A stretch of DNA of 64,000 nt, from NCBI RefSeq assembly GCF_000275845.1, contig NW_006766887.1, positions 1,136,770-1,200,769 of the forward strand, in the 5' to 3' direction. This document shows positions 43,278 to 56,300 of this stretch, piece by piece; within the stretch, counting starts at the first letter, position 1; each line of letters starts with the position of its first letter. Made by a program: the position numbers and the translations under genes. The notes below the pieces were generated by a model that saw nothing but the letters and a program-made list of their open reading frames with translations, was not told where the DNA came from and made no database searches. This DNA is from Dichomitus squalens LYAD-421 SS1. Taxonomy: Eukaryota > Basidiomycota > Agaricomycetes > Polyporales > Polyporaceae.

Positions 43278-43778
43278 GCACTGCCACGAAACACACCGAT
43301 CGTGATGCAGAGTCGTCAACAGCGATTGCCTACACAGACAATACCGCATACTGGGCCCGGCATTACCTCATACGTTCAGCATCAACAAGTATCCCGGTAG
43401 AACCGCGGTAACAATTTGGGCCATGACGCCATATTGCCAATACTTCGCCTCATCTTACGATACCACGCAAAGCTTGCTCGCTAAGTTATATACTCCGGCC
43501 GTTGTAGTCAAATCGCGCATGCAGTACCTCCAGACAGAGCTTGGGCCGCGCACTAACGTCTTAGGACAGTTGCATCGCGCACGGCCGTAGCCGAGAGTCG
43601 ACGTATAAACCAGCACACTAACGACCCCTCCTGGCTAGCACGCTCAATCCGAAGTGCGGCATGCCGAACCATGCTTCAAGAATCACTACATTTCTTCTGA
43701 ACCCAATTCTTTGAACATTACTAAGTTCCAGATATTCCGCACCATCCGTTCATCTAGCGCGTCACCTTCCCCGCTGCC
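43278..43778. other. intergenic
   Basis: Between the MITE-like element and the GST stop codon. A few further ATTGC/CAATAC strings occur at 43322-43445. No gene recognised. Confidence 0.4.
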
Positions 43779-44641
43779 TCACTGGTTCAAGGCAGCTTGG
43801 GTGGCGAGAGCCTTCTTGACGCTGTCGCGAGACACCAGCTTCTGGTGCCACCTACACGTTGAACACCCGCGTCGATGTCAGCTTCAAATGTATGCGGAGT
43901 GGTAGATGTGAAAATTGAGACTCACGCGAAGAACGCCGGATAGTCCTTCTCAACGTCCGCGTAGTCCTTGAGGGTGAACCCGAGCGCGACATTGGTCCAG
44001 GTGATGAAAGAGAAGTCGGCGATGGTGGGCTTCCCGCCCACGAGCCACTCCTGCTTGGACAAAACCGACTCGAGCACGGAGATGACACGAAGAGTCTCCT
44101 TGCGGTACCTCTCGATTGCGCTCGGAACCTGTTCGGGGTGGTAGCGCAGGAACCATGCCGCCTGGCCGAAGTACGGGCTATATCGACGAGCTATCAGTAC
44201 TGGCTCTACGTCACTTGCGGATTAGGAGACCAACCCCTGGCCGGAGGACTGGAAGAAGAGCCACTGGATGAGGGAGTACTTCTCCTTCTCGTCGGTGACG
44301 GTGAGCCGCTTCTCAGTATCATACTTGTCGGTGAGGTAGAGGAGAATAGCGTCGGACTCCCAGAGAACGAAGTCCCCATTCTTATGGTCGATGATCGTAG
44401 GGATGCGGCCGTTCGGGTTGTACTTGGTGTATTCCGGGGCTTTCTGCTCGTTCTTGCCGAAGTCGAGGTAGATGGGTTCGTAGGTCAACCCGAGCTCCTC
44501 GAGAACGTTGACGACCTTCCTGTGGGCGAATTATGCTGAGTAGCTGCGATACTGAAGGCGGCGAGGAGACGGAAAAAACACTGACCAGCCGTTGGGGCCT
44601 CCAGCGTGGGTGTAGAGGGTCAATTGTTTGCCGTGCGACAT
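43779..44641 (-). CDS. glutathione S-transferase, Ure2p type
   Basis: Four exons. The start MSHGKQLTLYTHAGGPNGW leads into the thioredoxin fold: KVVNVLEELGLTYEPIYLDF, YTKYNPNGRIPTIIDH with the cis-proline, and VLWESDAILLYLTDKYD with the ES pair that binds the glutathione gamma-glutamyl group. The helical domain follows (QWLFFQSSGQG, PYFGQAAWFLRYHPE, QEWLVGGKPTIADFSFITW), ending in KKALATQAALNQ. This matches fungal Ure2p-type GSTs, which conjugate or reduce toxic electrophiles in the cytosol. White-rot and other wood-decay fungi carry many copies. The length of about 230-240 residues is normal and no damage is seen. Confidence 0.92.
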
Positions 44642-46770
44642 CTTGTTATGATGCTAGTAAATCTTCGAAGAGGAAAGGCGAAGAGGTTGTGGGGATGATC
44701 TCCATGAAGCCATGTCTTCGTCTCCTATATAGCAGAGCCTGCTGCTGAGGACATGCCCTTGACTTGGATCCTGGACATTTCTGCTACTAGCTTGAAGTGC
44801 TTACACACCTTCATGCTTGGTAAGTGTGGCGTAGACCCCAGAAGACAGAACTTCGAGGCGAGTTGAGTCGGTCAGCATACTACCTAACTGGGGATAAAGA
44901 AGAATAGTATCCGACATACCACCACACAGACACCTTTCGATCGCCGAAGTTGCCACAAGGTTTTGATGGAAGCAGCTGTTGCCGCTGCAGTGCGATGGTC
45001 TGACATAGCAGCACACGAATCCAGATCCTTGGTCAGCAGATCTGCTATCAATAACATCGACGTGGTGGCAACAGAGAAACATCCCAATGACAAAGAATCT
45101 AGCGAATCATGCTACCTTTGCTGATCAAGACTAGCGACGAGGAACGTAGAGACCAATACGCGCATACATTGTCAGCAGCTTGCGCACGCATAGTTACGCG
45201 GATCTGCTGAAAATTGGCACGAGTCAACGTCCACGCGTAGCCTACGCTACCCTGTGCTTTGTCTGTTGTGGAATCTACGTGCTTCTCGATGCTAGATAAC
45301 ATGAGTACGTCAATTGCCCGCCTATTCACAGCAAATATTCACCGACAATTCCTATTCTCCGTGTTTCGAAGACGTACTTACTCGTCATTCACGTTCGGAT
45401 CGAGGGAGTCGAGGTTCGCCGCGCCAGGCGTCCAAGACACCCGAGAGCGCCCATGCCACGTGTGTTCTTTCGGTGAACTCAGCAATTCAGACGCCCAGCT
45501 GCAGCACATCCGACTGTCGTCAGAAGGTCTTTACTGCTGGCTGTATCTACGCTCATGAATCAAATCGAACTCTCGCATACTCAGCATTTCGGCACGATTC
45601 TGGGGTGTTTACGCGACAAAATCGACTAGCATGGGTTTGCATGAACCACGAGGCCTCATAACCGAACCCGGACTCAGGCTGCTTTGGCAGACTTGGTTGG
45701 CATCGCTATACTGAGCTAGGAATCTTCCTTATCTCGTATTTCGTGTACGAGCTGGCTACGGTTGAAGAAGGAGACCACAAGTGCAGTCACTAACCCGAGA
45801 TTGACTATGTTTCATATTCTGATTTCCACCTTGAGCCAAGAAGTTCTGAGACATTCTCTGATACTGGCTTAAGAACATGAAGATATGATGCACACTTCCG
45901 TCGTACAGGAGGAGAGATCGTCTCGTGAGTTGTCGTGTTAAACCTCGAAGTCGACATAGACGACGCGCACTGAAATGAATGCACGCACTTGCAGGCTTGA
46001 ATAGGCGTGACTTCAGCCGACATATTTTTCCGATCCCCTTCACCCTCCGAAACCTTACAGAACGCGAATTTTGGAAGAGCATGGTTTTGCTGTAAGTATG
46101 TATCACTTGACAGGATCCTACACAATGGGCTCCTGGAGTGTTTTACACTCGGCGATACCTCGTCACGCCGCTCCTAATAGTAAAAATTAAGACATGCACG
46201 TCCTCGCTTTCCCAGGAGGCACAACCACGTTCAGCGGGCGTACAGGGGGCCTACACATCCTTAGAGGCCATCTTCGCTAGTGTCTCGCCATGTGCAAGCC
46301 TTGGATGCAAAGAGGGCATGTCGCTGCCGCACAGGAATCGAGATGGCTTGCGTGAAATTGAATAGCTCTCTGAAGCTTGTTTTCGTTACGTAGGATCGCA
46401 GTCAGGGTGAGTCGACAACTTAACGACGCGAGGGATGGCCGCGGTCATTGCAGCATAGGCTTGAATCAAGCCACGCTCCCAACTGCTTCATGCGCTTGGC
46501 TCTGTAGGGAAACAACTGCTTAGTACCTTCGTAAAGCAGGGTTCCACTACCCAGCCACGCTTGGTACAGCAGGCCTAGGCGGCTCACAATTGTTGTGTTC
46601 GCAAAGCTGGTGTGGCGCCACACGATATCACTGTCGCGCTTTGTGTCGCCCACCGTGGTTGTGGCAAAGCGACATGAGGAACATTATGATATATACTGCT
46701 GCCAGGCTTTCCTGTTTCCTCGCCTCTGTACCACATTCCCTTTCTTCCCGACGTCACTTGATCTAGCGGA
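44642..46770. other. gene-poor stretch, nothing recognised
   Basis: About 2.1 kb between the divergent GST and HMG-box genes. Several frames of 70-155 codons exist (45259-45661, 45756-46125, 46584-47051), none with motifs; the last is a shadow of the HMG-box gene. Confidence 0.4.
44726..44731 (-). promoter_or_regulatory. TATA box of the GST gene
   Basis: TATATA, about 85 bp upstream of the GST start codon on the minus strand. Confidence 0.5.
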
Positions 46771-47502
46771 ATGCCTCGCAAGTCCCGAGAGTCGCCCGTC
46801 AAGATCAAGAGCCAAGCCTCCCCCTCGAAGTCCTCCTCTCCCGAAGAACCCGAGCGCATTCGCCGTCCACCGAACGCGTTCTTCCTATACAGGAGCCATC
46901 TTTGGGACACGGTCAAAACACAGTGGGCTGAGAACAGCGAAAAACGCCAAGTCAACTTCTCGAAGTACGCCGGCGAGCAGTGGCAATGCGAGTCGGCGGA
47001 AGTGAGGGACCACTGGGAAGCCCGCGCGGCTACGGAGAAGAAGGCCCACAAGGAACGCTATCCGGACTACAAATTCTCTCCGCGGCCTAGAGGGGAACCC
47101 AAGCCCAAGCGGGGGCGGGCTTCTGGGAAGAAGAGCGCCAAAGCAGGAACTTCTCGCGCCACCCATGGCGACGGCCAGGGCCTGGGAGCACAGGGGCAGC
47201 TTGAGCAGCCACTGCAGCCTCCGACAGTCGAAGAGGAGATCGTGTCCGAAGACGTCGACATGCTCTCCGACGACGACTGCGCAGATTATCTTCACGAGTC
47301 CGATACGTTCGACTTCGCCTGCTCGGACTCGGCGCCCCCAACGCCAGCACCCCCCGCGGCCCAATTTGACTGGACGATGCTTCGCCAACACATGCCCGAC
47401 GATCGCGACGGATGCGACGATGAACAGCCTAGTGAAGCTAGCGAAGAGCTGCTAAAGATGGAGGAGGACTACATCGACTATGACGGGGCCATCTGTCGCT
47501 GA
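46771..47502 (+). CDS. HMG-box protein, putative transcription factor
   Basis: A single-exon frame of 243 residues. The HMG box spans about residues 30-100: it opens with IRRPPNAFFLYRSHLW, continues with NFSKYAGEQWQCESAEVRDH and ends with KERYPDYKFSPRPRGEP. This is the MATA/SOX-like DNA-binding HMG form common in basidiomycete regulators. A basic stretch (KPKRGRASGKKSAK) follows as a likely nuclear signal. The C-terminal half is acidic (VSEDVDMLSDDDCADYLHES, MEEDYIDYDGAICR), like an activation domain. The box has a slightly variant core (LWDTVKTQWAENSEKRQVNF). Target genes unknown. No pheromone or homeodomain genes lie nearby to suggest a mating-type locus. Confidence 0.85.
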   Translation: MPRKSRESPVKIKSQASPSKSSSPEEPERIRRPPNAFFLYRSHLWDTVKTQWAENSEKRQVNFSKYAGEQWQCESAEVRDHWEARAATEKKAHKERYPDYKFSPRPRGEPKPKRGRASGKKSAKAGTSRATHGDGQGLGAQGQLEQPLQPPTVEEEIVSEDVDMLSDDDCADYLHESDTFDFACSDSAPPTPAPPAAQFDWTMLRQHMPDDRDGCDDEQPSEASEELLKMEEDYIDYDGAICR

Positions 47503-48066
47503 CAGTTTTGTTCGTTAGCACTTGCCCTGGCGGTGCCCGGAACCCTTAGTCTTGTACCTGTACACAACGCGCTGAGTTGCTAGCGGCAATAGAGAAGGGA
47601 CTCGAGCCCACCTGGTCATAAGCATTCCCCCGCCGAACACGCATAACGGCCTAAGTTTGGGCCCGAAACGACAGGAAGGCGCATCCTATAGACGCGTACA
47701 AGGCAGGCTTGACGACAGAAGTGGAATGGAGGCAAGCAACGTACATGGGTGATAAGCTAACGGTATCGGCCTAAGTGCCCTTCGGTGCACCCGTCGACCC
47801 GAAAACAGACCAGCGCGCAGTGTTTGAAAGGTATGTACTACACGAGGAGAATATATAGTATTATGCGTGATACATTAGGCCCCGTGGAGCGTTCTCGTGC
47901 TTGCTGAGACCCGCCTGGTACCAGGACGAACAAGAAAGTCCGTCGCGTCGTGAGAGCGCCGTGACACATCACCTACATCGTACAACAACATCCACATCGT
48001 GGCACATCGACAGCAGCAGCACAGCAGACGAGCAAAGGAAGAGCGTAGCGTGCGCGGGGTACGGTC
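47503..48066. other. intergenic, convergent 3' regions
   Basis: Between the HMG-box gene and the permease, which point at each other. No feature recognised. Confidence 0.4.
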
Positions 48067-50397
48067 TCAGAAGATTATCGCGAAGATTTTTTGGCCGATG
48101 GTGCGTGGAGGCTCTTCGGGGATTTCGGTCTCCTCGACAGTCGGGATGCCGGTGACGAAGTCCATTTCTTCCGGCTTCCACACCTTTGTTCGCTTGATGA
48201 CCTTGTACCCGATCCAGAGTATGAAGAAGAGCGGGATGTTGATGTCTATCGCGAAACGAGGAAATGAGCATTGGATGACAGGCGGAACAGCACAGACCGC
48301 GGATACGCACAAGAAGTCAGGAAGCTGGACGCGTTGAAGTTCCAGAAGACGGTGAAGCCGTTGATGAGGATGAAGATGGTGATCCAGAATATGCCCCAAT
48401 ACGCGAGGTACGGCTGGAGCGGGTTCCAGTAGAGCAGCTTCTTGCGGTCGAGGCCTTGCGCCTTGAAGCCACGGTCTGTAGATGCGCATCAGTCTCCGCA
48501 TTCTTGTGATGCGAATCAGATCTTCCGTGTACTTACAGAAGTAGACGTAGGTCAAGTTCATCGACCACCAGCCGAAGAATCCACCGACGGCAGACAAGCT
48601 CTGGAACCAGTTGAACACCGTCTCACCGCCGCTAGACACGGTCATGAACGCCAGCAGGGAGAACGCGCTCGACGCGAGCACAGCCAAGAGCGGAAGACCC
48701 TTCTTCGTGCAGTACGTGAAAATCTTGGGCGCTTGTCCTCGGAGCGCGAGACCATAGAGAACACGGGAGGCGCAGAACAGGAACGAGTTGCCGGCGGAGA
48801 AGGCGGAGGTGAAGACACCAGCGTTGATGATGTGCGGAAGGACCTTGATGCCTGCGCGGGTCATGGCGATGACATAAGGGGACTCGGCGGCGTTACCAGA
48901 GGCTGAGAGCAAGTTTGGGTCGTTGAAGGGGACGATCATGCCGGTAATGAGGAGACCGAGGAGCTGTACAGCACGGAACAGATTGGTCATAAGGTAAAAC
49001 GCACAGGATTCACGGACGGACGACTCACGTAGAACACAAGAATGCGCCAGAATACACGGCGAACGGCCTTCGAGATGTTGCGACGAGGGCTCTCGGTCTC
49101 GGAAGCGGCGCTGTCAAGGTATCGATGTCATTGCCGAGTTCCTCGACGTACAAGAGAACACGTACACTGCGACAAGCTCCATACCCTGGAAGGAGAACGC
49201 GGCCTGAACGATCACGGACAAGATACCGAGGAACTTGTCGAGGCCTGGCTTGCTGGGAGTGAGATCGGCGCCGTTGAGCGGACCAGGATTCTTCCAATAC
49301 TAAAAAGTTGCAGAAGCCATCAAAATGCCTTCTGCGAGAGGCATGGGCAACAGGACCTACATGGAAGCCCAAACGCTGGTGGTTTGGAGCACCACCGAGG
49401 TCGATTACCAAGCCGGTGATGATGAGGATGGTGATCAGAGATACTGAAGTGCACAATGACAAACACCGTGGTTAGTACCACGCGCTTTCGGATTTTCATC
49501 CGTCCTACATGACGGCAAGGACCATTTTGACTCGGCTACACTTACACTTGATTATGGAGAAGACGAACTCGGACTCCCCAAACCATCGCACGCCGAAAAT
49601 GTTGATGGCACATGCGCAGACAACGATGGCGGCGATGTAACCTGCTTGATGCTTGCTCTGTCGCATGTCATGACAAGGAAAGTCGCGTTTAGCGAGTGGG
49701 GTAGGCGACTGAACTCAAACGCCGCACTCACATTGTCATCCCAGAACGTGAGCAGAAGGCCAGCGGCGCTGATTTCAACAGGGACCGAGATGGCGTTGGT
49801 ATAGAAATAGTTCCAGCTAAAACGAACGAAAGAGAATCCATGTCAATTTCCCATCTGTCCGAAGAGCGGCCGAAAAGGGCGCGCGCTCACCCAAGTGCGA
49901 ATCCCAAGGCGGGGTCCACCCAACGCGCAGCAAAGTGGGGGAAGGTTCCGGATATCGGCGCGTGGGCGGTCATCTCACCGATGGCGCAGAGGGAGGCGTA
50001 TGCGGTCGTGCCGACGAAGGCGTAGGCGATGAGGGCGCCGAGCGGGCCAGCTGCTTGGAGGGAATGACCAGAACCCAAGAAAAGACCAGTGCCAAGTGTA
50101 CCAGCGATCTAGCGAGGTTGAGCACACAACTTTGTACCGAGAGAAGAGCGGGCAAGTGGGGGGAGCGTGACGCGATGGCACCACGCCCATGTGGAAACGT
50201 GAGATGAATACGGAATGGGGACTCACAGCAATCATCTGGACATGGCGCTGCTTCAGCCTGCGCTGGACGCGGTCGAGATCGGCTGCGTCGAAGTGGTAGC
50301 GATCGTCGGTCTGTTGCACGACATAGTCGTGAACGGCACCCTTTTCGAGAGAGCTTGACCCATCGGTCTTCTCTTGAGAGTCGCGCTTCTCTGACAT
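48067..50397 (-). CDS. amino acid permease (YAT family)
   Basis: About ten exons. The cytosolic N-terminus MSEKRDSQEKTDGSSSLEKG ends in QRRLKQRHVQMIA, followed by the first membrane helix IAGTLGTGLFLGSGHSLQAA with the family's GTGLFLGSG signature. Then AYASLCAIGEMTAHAPISGT, FAARWVDPALGFALGWNYFY, FGVRWFGESEFVFSIIK, ITILIITGLVIDLGG, FSFQGMELVA, SETESPRRNI, NAGVFTSAFSAGNSFLFCAS, GWWSMNLTYVYF, and the tail WKPEEMDFVTGIPTVEE. This is a plasma-membrane proton-coupled amino acid transporter of the fungal general/dicarboxylic amino acid permease type, with about twelve helices. Substrate range cannot be read. A TATA box lies upstream. Confidence 0.92.
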
Positions 50398-53389
50398 TGC
50401 GACAAAGACAGCAGGGGGGCGGGCGAGCAATGAGGTTGGGGAATGAAGAAGAAATGTCAAGGGCCCTCAGGCAGATGAGGGATGCGCACAGAAAAGAATG
50501 GATGGGAAAGACCCCGCCTGAAGTGCAGCGTTGGAGAGAAAGAGCTCGCTGAGCCGCGAAGGGTATGGGAGGAGTATATAACCCCGGGCAAATACGTCTC
50601 CCGATGGCCACGGAGCGAATTCGGCCTGGGACGCCCATGTCAGTTGCAGGAAGAGTGTGGAGGCGAGATAAGGAACGCAGGAGCTCATGGGACCTGCTGA
50701 TAACGGTTGATGCCATGATGGCGGGTGGGGGGGGGGTCCCAACCGAGCAACCGATGTCTCGCCCCCACATTCCAAACAGCCATCCACGACGCGACAACAC
50801 CCGCATCATGTTTGAGTTGTGTTCGCATCTGTTCTCACTGGCGACGCAGCCATAGTATGGCGGGCTACTGTGTTGATAACCTACGCCCTTGAGGATGCTA
50901 GAGGCGAGCAGGCTGCGGAATCCGGAAGGAACTGGAAAATAAAACAGGCTCGGTGAGCAGGTGGAGAGACAGAAATGGCATTAGCGATCGCGGCGTGAGA
51001 ATGGCCGGCTAGGGAACCACGCGTGCCACCGTGGAGAGGCGCGCCCACCCCGACATGGACATGCCATCAAACGCATGTTCTTTCATTCCATCGTAGCTCG
51101 ATCTTGCAGCTCACAAGCGGCCGCGGCAACATTTAAATCTGCCTCAGATCTTCAATCGTGTGTTCCGAAACGGGCGCTTGACAAACCGCAGGCACCCGAA
51201 GGCGCACCGTTCCTTTGGCCTCGCAAGTCACGCACACGAGCACTATTACTTGATACTACGAGAGCATCAGGCTGACTTCCTGAGCGCAGGTGCCTCAGAC
51301 AGACAAGGCCAGACGACTTACGACGGGGTCGTCCTCATTGATACGGGAGAGATGAACAGTTGGGCGCGTCGCAACAACTCGACGTCTTGGGCGTAGTCGG
51401 CCGAAGCTCGACGAGTCATAAATGTGTCCGCGCATGCTCTCGGAAAAGCCAGTGGCAAAGGTGTGTGTCAGACTGAGTGCTACCAGACCGTCGAGGGTGG
51501 CATGACTCACAACGTAAAGCGGCCTCATTCATCACCGCTTATCTCCCGCCGGTCTTCAAACTCGGACGTTGATCGAAGTCGACGACAGAATTCCTCCGGT
51601 CTCTTTGCGCGCAATGATGGTGGATAGACGTTAGGGATTAGAATGCCGGAGACTGCTGACAGTTCCCATGCTGGGGAAGATCGGAAGTGGTCAAGTAGGC
51701 TGGCAGTGTCCCTATCTGGAACCCGAGGGCAGGCATCGAGAGATAAGAACATAATTGCGGCTGAACAACTGCACGTGCGGGGCGATAAGGAAACTGCTCG
51801 CCTGTGCGTCATATGTAGAGCAGGGGAACGCTGTGAGTGCAAATCGTGTTTGACGTCTGCAAAGGCCCGGAGCGGGATGAAGAGCTGACTTCCACACCCC
51901 CAACCCAGCAGACGGTCCTCGTTATGGGCACTTATCAGCTGTCCAGTGCATGAGATGCCCTGCATGAGATGTTCTGCCTGGCCCCCAATCACGAAGGGCT
52001 CTCCACACCGGGCGAGATGAGACGAGATGCCTAGACAAGGCGTTCACGTTATAGTCACTGTCAGCACATGGTCCGGCAGGCCGTCTCGCTGAGTAAGGGC
52101 GCTAGGCCTCTTCAGCGGTCTTCCAACGGTCCAGCAGTTTCCAGGGGCTGATTCGACGATGAGCGGGGCAGGCAGGCCAATGGATACCGTAAGGACCGGG
52201 CAACCATCCCGAATCACGAATGTGCGTTCTGGTACCGTCATGAATGGATGCAAAGAAGATGTTCTCTGTAGTCTGAAATTGATACATATCGCTTTCCTGA
52301 TAGAAGTCTTAGGCCCAGACGCGTTCAATGCTCTAGCGAAACGCGCCCTGCATGCCCTCGGTATGTCAGGACCGTCGTGCCGTCAGGATCCGAGACACGG
52401 ATGCTACATAAAGTGGAGCAGACGCGCAATTGTACTACTTCCTCCGTGTTGAGAATCTAGTCCAAACAAGTCACTTGCAGGGAAGTGCACATCGGAAGGC
52501 GCAGTTGTGCATATGCTCGAAGATCCGTCCGTATAACTTGTCCGCGCCCATGGCGATGCAATGACACGCCTTGGCGTTCCACACATCTGGGTTGTCACCC
52601 CACCACCTTATTCTAGACAGGCTTTCGCTCTTGTGGGCTTTCCTTCCACGCGCTTACACCTGAGAGCGCATATAGGGACATGTAGGACGTGGCGTCACCC
52701 GGCATCTCACGCAAGGCGCCATCTACTGCGAGCAGTCATCTGGAGACACATGGCGAGTCCCGGAGAACGTTAATGACTTGATTCATTGGATTGGACACTC
52801 ACGACGACCACCTTGGCCGGCCTGTACGGACATTAGTGAGAATGCCATGGACCACTTGTGGCTTGCGCAGTCACATTAGCTTGATGTGCGGGTCGAGAGA
52901 GCATAAAGCTGCATTTGACTCTTGAGACACAATACTCTGGGGTGCCTGCTACGATGGAATTTGTGGAACCTACGAGAATATGAGCAGCCTCCTTTCTTGA
53001 AGTGTCCTTCGTTCCGGACAATTCGTTCGTCAGGCTTCAGTTATTGGTACAACTTTCGCCTTATCAGTGAGCAATGCGTGCCTCGCGTAACAAATAATTC
53101 CGTTCAGATATCTCGGGAGTGTTGTTAGAATGCACGTGGCAAAGGGTGACGGGAGGACGCAAGAACGATGAGGTTGATGATGGTCATTTACGGTGGCTGT
53201 GGCTTGGTCGGACAAAGCGCCGGTTTGGTGATAAGCGCTTGCACACTATGAGGCGTTCGGCCCTGGACTGCTGAGACTTGACATCACCCGCCCTTATCCA
53301 CATTCTTCCCGTGCTGCCTCTCGTAGGCTCTAGGCGACACTGTACGACGTTCTATTCATTGTCTTCCTTGAGATAGGGTGACCACCATC
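50398..53389. other. gene-poor stretch, nothing recognised
   Basis: About 3 kb between the divergent permease and GPATCH1-like genes. Frames up to 155 codons (51525-51992) and 97 codons (52159-52452) show no motif. The right end is the G-patch gene promoter. Confidence 0.4.
50575..50580 (-). promoter_or_regulatory. TATA box of the permease gene
   Basis: TATATA, about 180 bp upstream of the permease start codon. Confidence 0.5.
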
Positions 53390-56300
53390 ATGACAAGTCG
53401 TTTGAAACGCAAACTGAACGACCTTGGTGTGGATACCGCGAGCTCGAAGGCAAACGAGAACTTCTGCTTGGTATGTCTACTTGCGTGCGCCCCGAGCTCC
53501 TGAAAACGCTTATATATCAACTATTATGTGTCCGCAGATTGGAACGCCGCTGCCGCCACTCGAGAAGTCGAAAGATATCGGCGAATTTGTTCCCTTATGG
53601 AAGCAAGACGTACGTTGATATTGATACATGCACGAGAGCTTTCATTCAAGCGCGTCTTCATCACTGTCAGGTCCGCGATGAGAAGGGACGGAGGCGGTTA
53701 CACGGAGCGTTCACGGGAGGCTTTTCGGCTGGGTACTTCAACACCGTAGGCTCGAAGGAGGGTATGTAACTCACGCTGGACGATTCACAACGACGAATCA
53801 CTGAGCTACATACACGATCAGGATGGACGCCGTCGACGTTCGTGTCGTCAAGGAACGAGCGCGCCAAGAAGAAGGCAGCTCGGCCAGAAGACTTCATGGA
53901 CGAGGAGGACCTGGCGGAGCTGCGTGAGAGTCGGAAACTTGTAGACGAACATGAAGAGATGGACTTTGGTGGCACTGCGGCAGAGAAGAGGACAAAGGCT
54001 GGCGAGGCAGGGGATGAAGAGTGCGTACGGAGCCAGTCCTCGAGTGCGTCCTGTAAGCTGATAGCAGAACCAGCCCTATCACTTCCGTTCTCGCCGCTAC
54101 ACTTGTGCCTCCACCCAAAGACTCGGTCGGCGCGAAGATCCTGAAGAAGATGGGTTGGAGGTTGGGACAAGGTATCGGCCCTCGCCTAACGTATGCACAG
54201 AAGAGAGCCCAGGACGCCGGCTTCATGGACCCCTCAAAGGAAGTCAACGGGGATGAGGAGGATATCGAAGAGGCTAGGAAGCACCTGTACCCCCGGAAGG
54301 ACGCCCCAGTCGTGATCTATCCTCGAAAGGATAATTTCCACGGTTTAGGGTACGCACCGGGGCTCAGTCTCCACGAGAGTGTCGGTGGAGAACGAGGATC
54401 AACGGGGCCCAACATCTCTGGTTCGTATAGTTCTCAGCTAACGGTCATTTTCCGAAGTTGGCTTATGTTGCTTTTCAAAGCTGGTTTTGGTTTGGGAGCC
54501 CTGAACGATGCAGATGATGACGACCTTGACATTTATGATGGTGGCCCCTCCGGTCGTAATCGTATGGCTTATGACAGTAGTCTGGGCGATGACGATCATT
54601 ATATTACCGTCGGGTCCAGTGCTTCTCGGAGGCGAAATGCAATACAGGAACCTGTGAGCTACACGCATCGTGTAAATCCTGTATGACGTGGCTGACCCAC
54701 GTTGGTAAGAGTGTACCCCCAGGAATAACTCAGACCTTCAACGACGGAACTCCTGTCCTGAAAGGCTTTGTCCTCTCTAACAAGCCAGTCTCTGAGGATC
54801 GCTGGTTCCCGCTCCCAAAAGTTCCTCCAGATTGGCGACCCGATCCTTACAGGGTCTGGAATCAAGACAAAGGCAAGGAAAACGAGCCCTCAACGGAGCA
54901 TCCAGCACAGTCCACACGCTCTCACGTGGAATGGAAGGCCAGTCAGCTATCGGCCGACCAGGTCAGTGTCCTATCGCGCTGTGGTTAATCTATTCTAATT
55001 TACCATGATTGTAGCGAGGCTCAATGCTAGGCGAGACCCCTCTACCGGCGAAGACGCGGTCGGTATTCGAGTTCCTTTCCCAGAAGGACCGCGAACGCCT
55101 CCAATCCCTCCGCAAGGCACGCGCGGAAGGCGCAACCTTACCTTCGACGAATGCTAGCACTCCTCCCCGTCCTCCCACCCCCGGTCCCCAGCCTCAAGCC
55201 CCCAGCGGTATACGCATCCCGAATCTCCATCCATCCATTGCGAAGGCTGCGCTCTCTGGTTTCCAGCCGTTCACCGCCGACCCACTTAAGCAGTCGCGCT
55301 ACACCGCCTTCCTCACTTTCCTCTCCGACCCCTCCCTTGCTGATTCACCCGAGAAGCTCGGTTTTGGTCGCTTCCCGCACCAAAGTGTCGATGAGTTCAA
55401 CAAGGAGCTCGAGGACTACGCCAAGTCAGCGACGGTGTTCAAGCCCCTCTCCGCCGCAATGGCGGGCCGCTTCCGCTCGTCCGCCGTTGTCGAATTAGGC
55501 CCCAATGTCGTCGAGGGCCTCCACCAGCCGACATCCTACGCGGAGCATGTACCCGAGGAAAAGGGCGAGGAGCCCCTAGACAAGGAGGAGGGGGACCCGA
55601 AGATGGGCGCGGTGCGACTGGGGATGTACGGCCCACTCACGAGGGAGACGGTGCCTTGGCACCCCGCGAAGCTGCTATGCAAGCGGTTCGGGGTGAAGGA
55701 GCCGGAGGTAGACTTGACGGAGCAAGCGGGCGCTGCGTCAGCGGGGTTCGAGTTCGCCACGGGTGCGGCCGCGGCAGCGAAGAGGGACGCGGGAGGAGCC
55801 GCCGGTTCCTCCACGGACGCAGGTCCTTCGTCTGCTGCGCCGATTGCGATGATCACAGCGTCCGAAAGCGTAGAGGAGCTGAAGAGCGGGCCGAGGAATT
55901 TAGCAAACATAGGGTTAGGAGAGGACGAGACGCAGGGTAGAGACATCCTGACGTACCAGCGGCCCGCGATGGACGTCTTCAAGGCGATCTTCGCGAGCGA
56001 CGATGAGGATAGCGACGACGAAGGCGAGGAAGCGAACGACAAGGCGGAGCCGACATCCCCGCCCTTCGACATCCTCGCCCTTGCGAAGCTGAAGGCCGAG
56101 CCTTCTGCATCACCCGCGCCTGTGGCGCGGCCTAACGAGCCGTTAGAGCAAGTCGACCTCGCGACGTTCAAGCCGACATTCGTTCCACGCTCGGAACGCG
56201 AGTCGCGCAAGGACAAGGACGGGAAGGGCAAGAAGAAAGATCAAGATAAGAAGGCAAAGGCGACCCTAGTCTCTTTCGACGCCGAGGACGACGGGAGCAT

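Noticed and set aside
42950..43285. Target-site duplication at the MITE ends
   Set aside because: Flanks (TAGCCG on the left, GCACTG on the right) do not match over 2-9 bp.
46771..47502. HMG-box gene as a mating-type locus gene
   Set aside because: Basidiomycete mating loci are defined by homeodomain or pheromone/receptor genes, none of which is present.
47585..47640. B-box-like string GGGCTCGAGTCCC (minus strand), possible tRNA
   Set aside because: No matching acceptor stem, anticodon arm or A box nearby.
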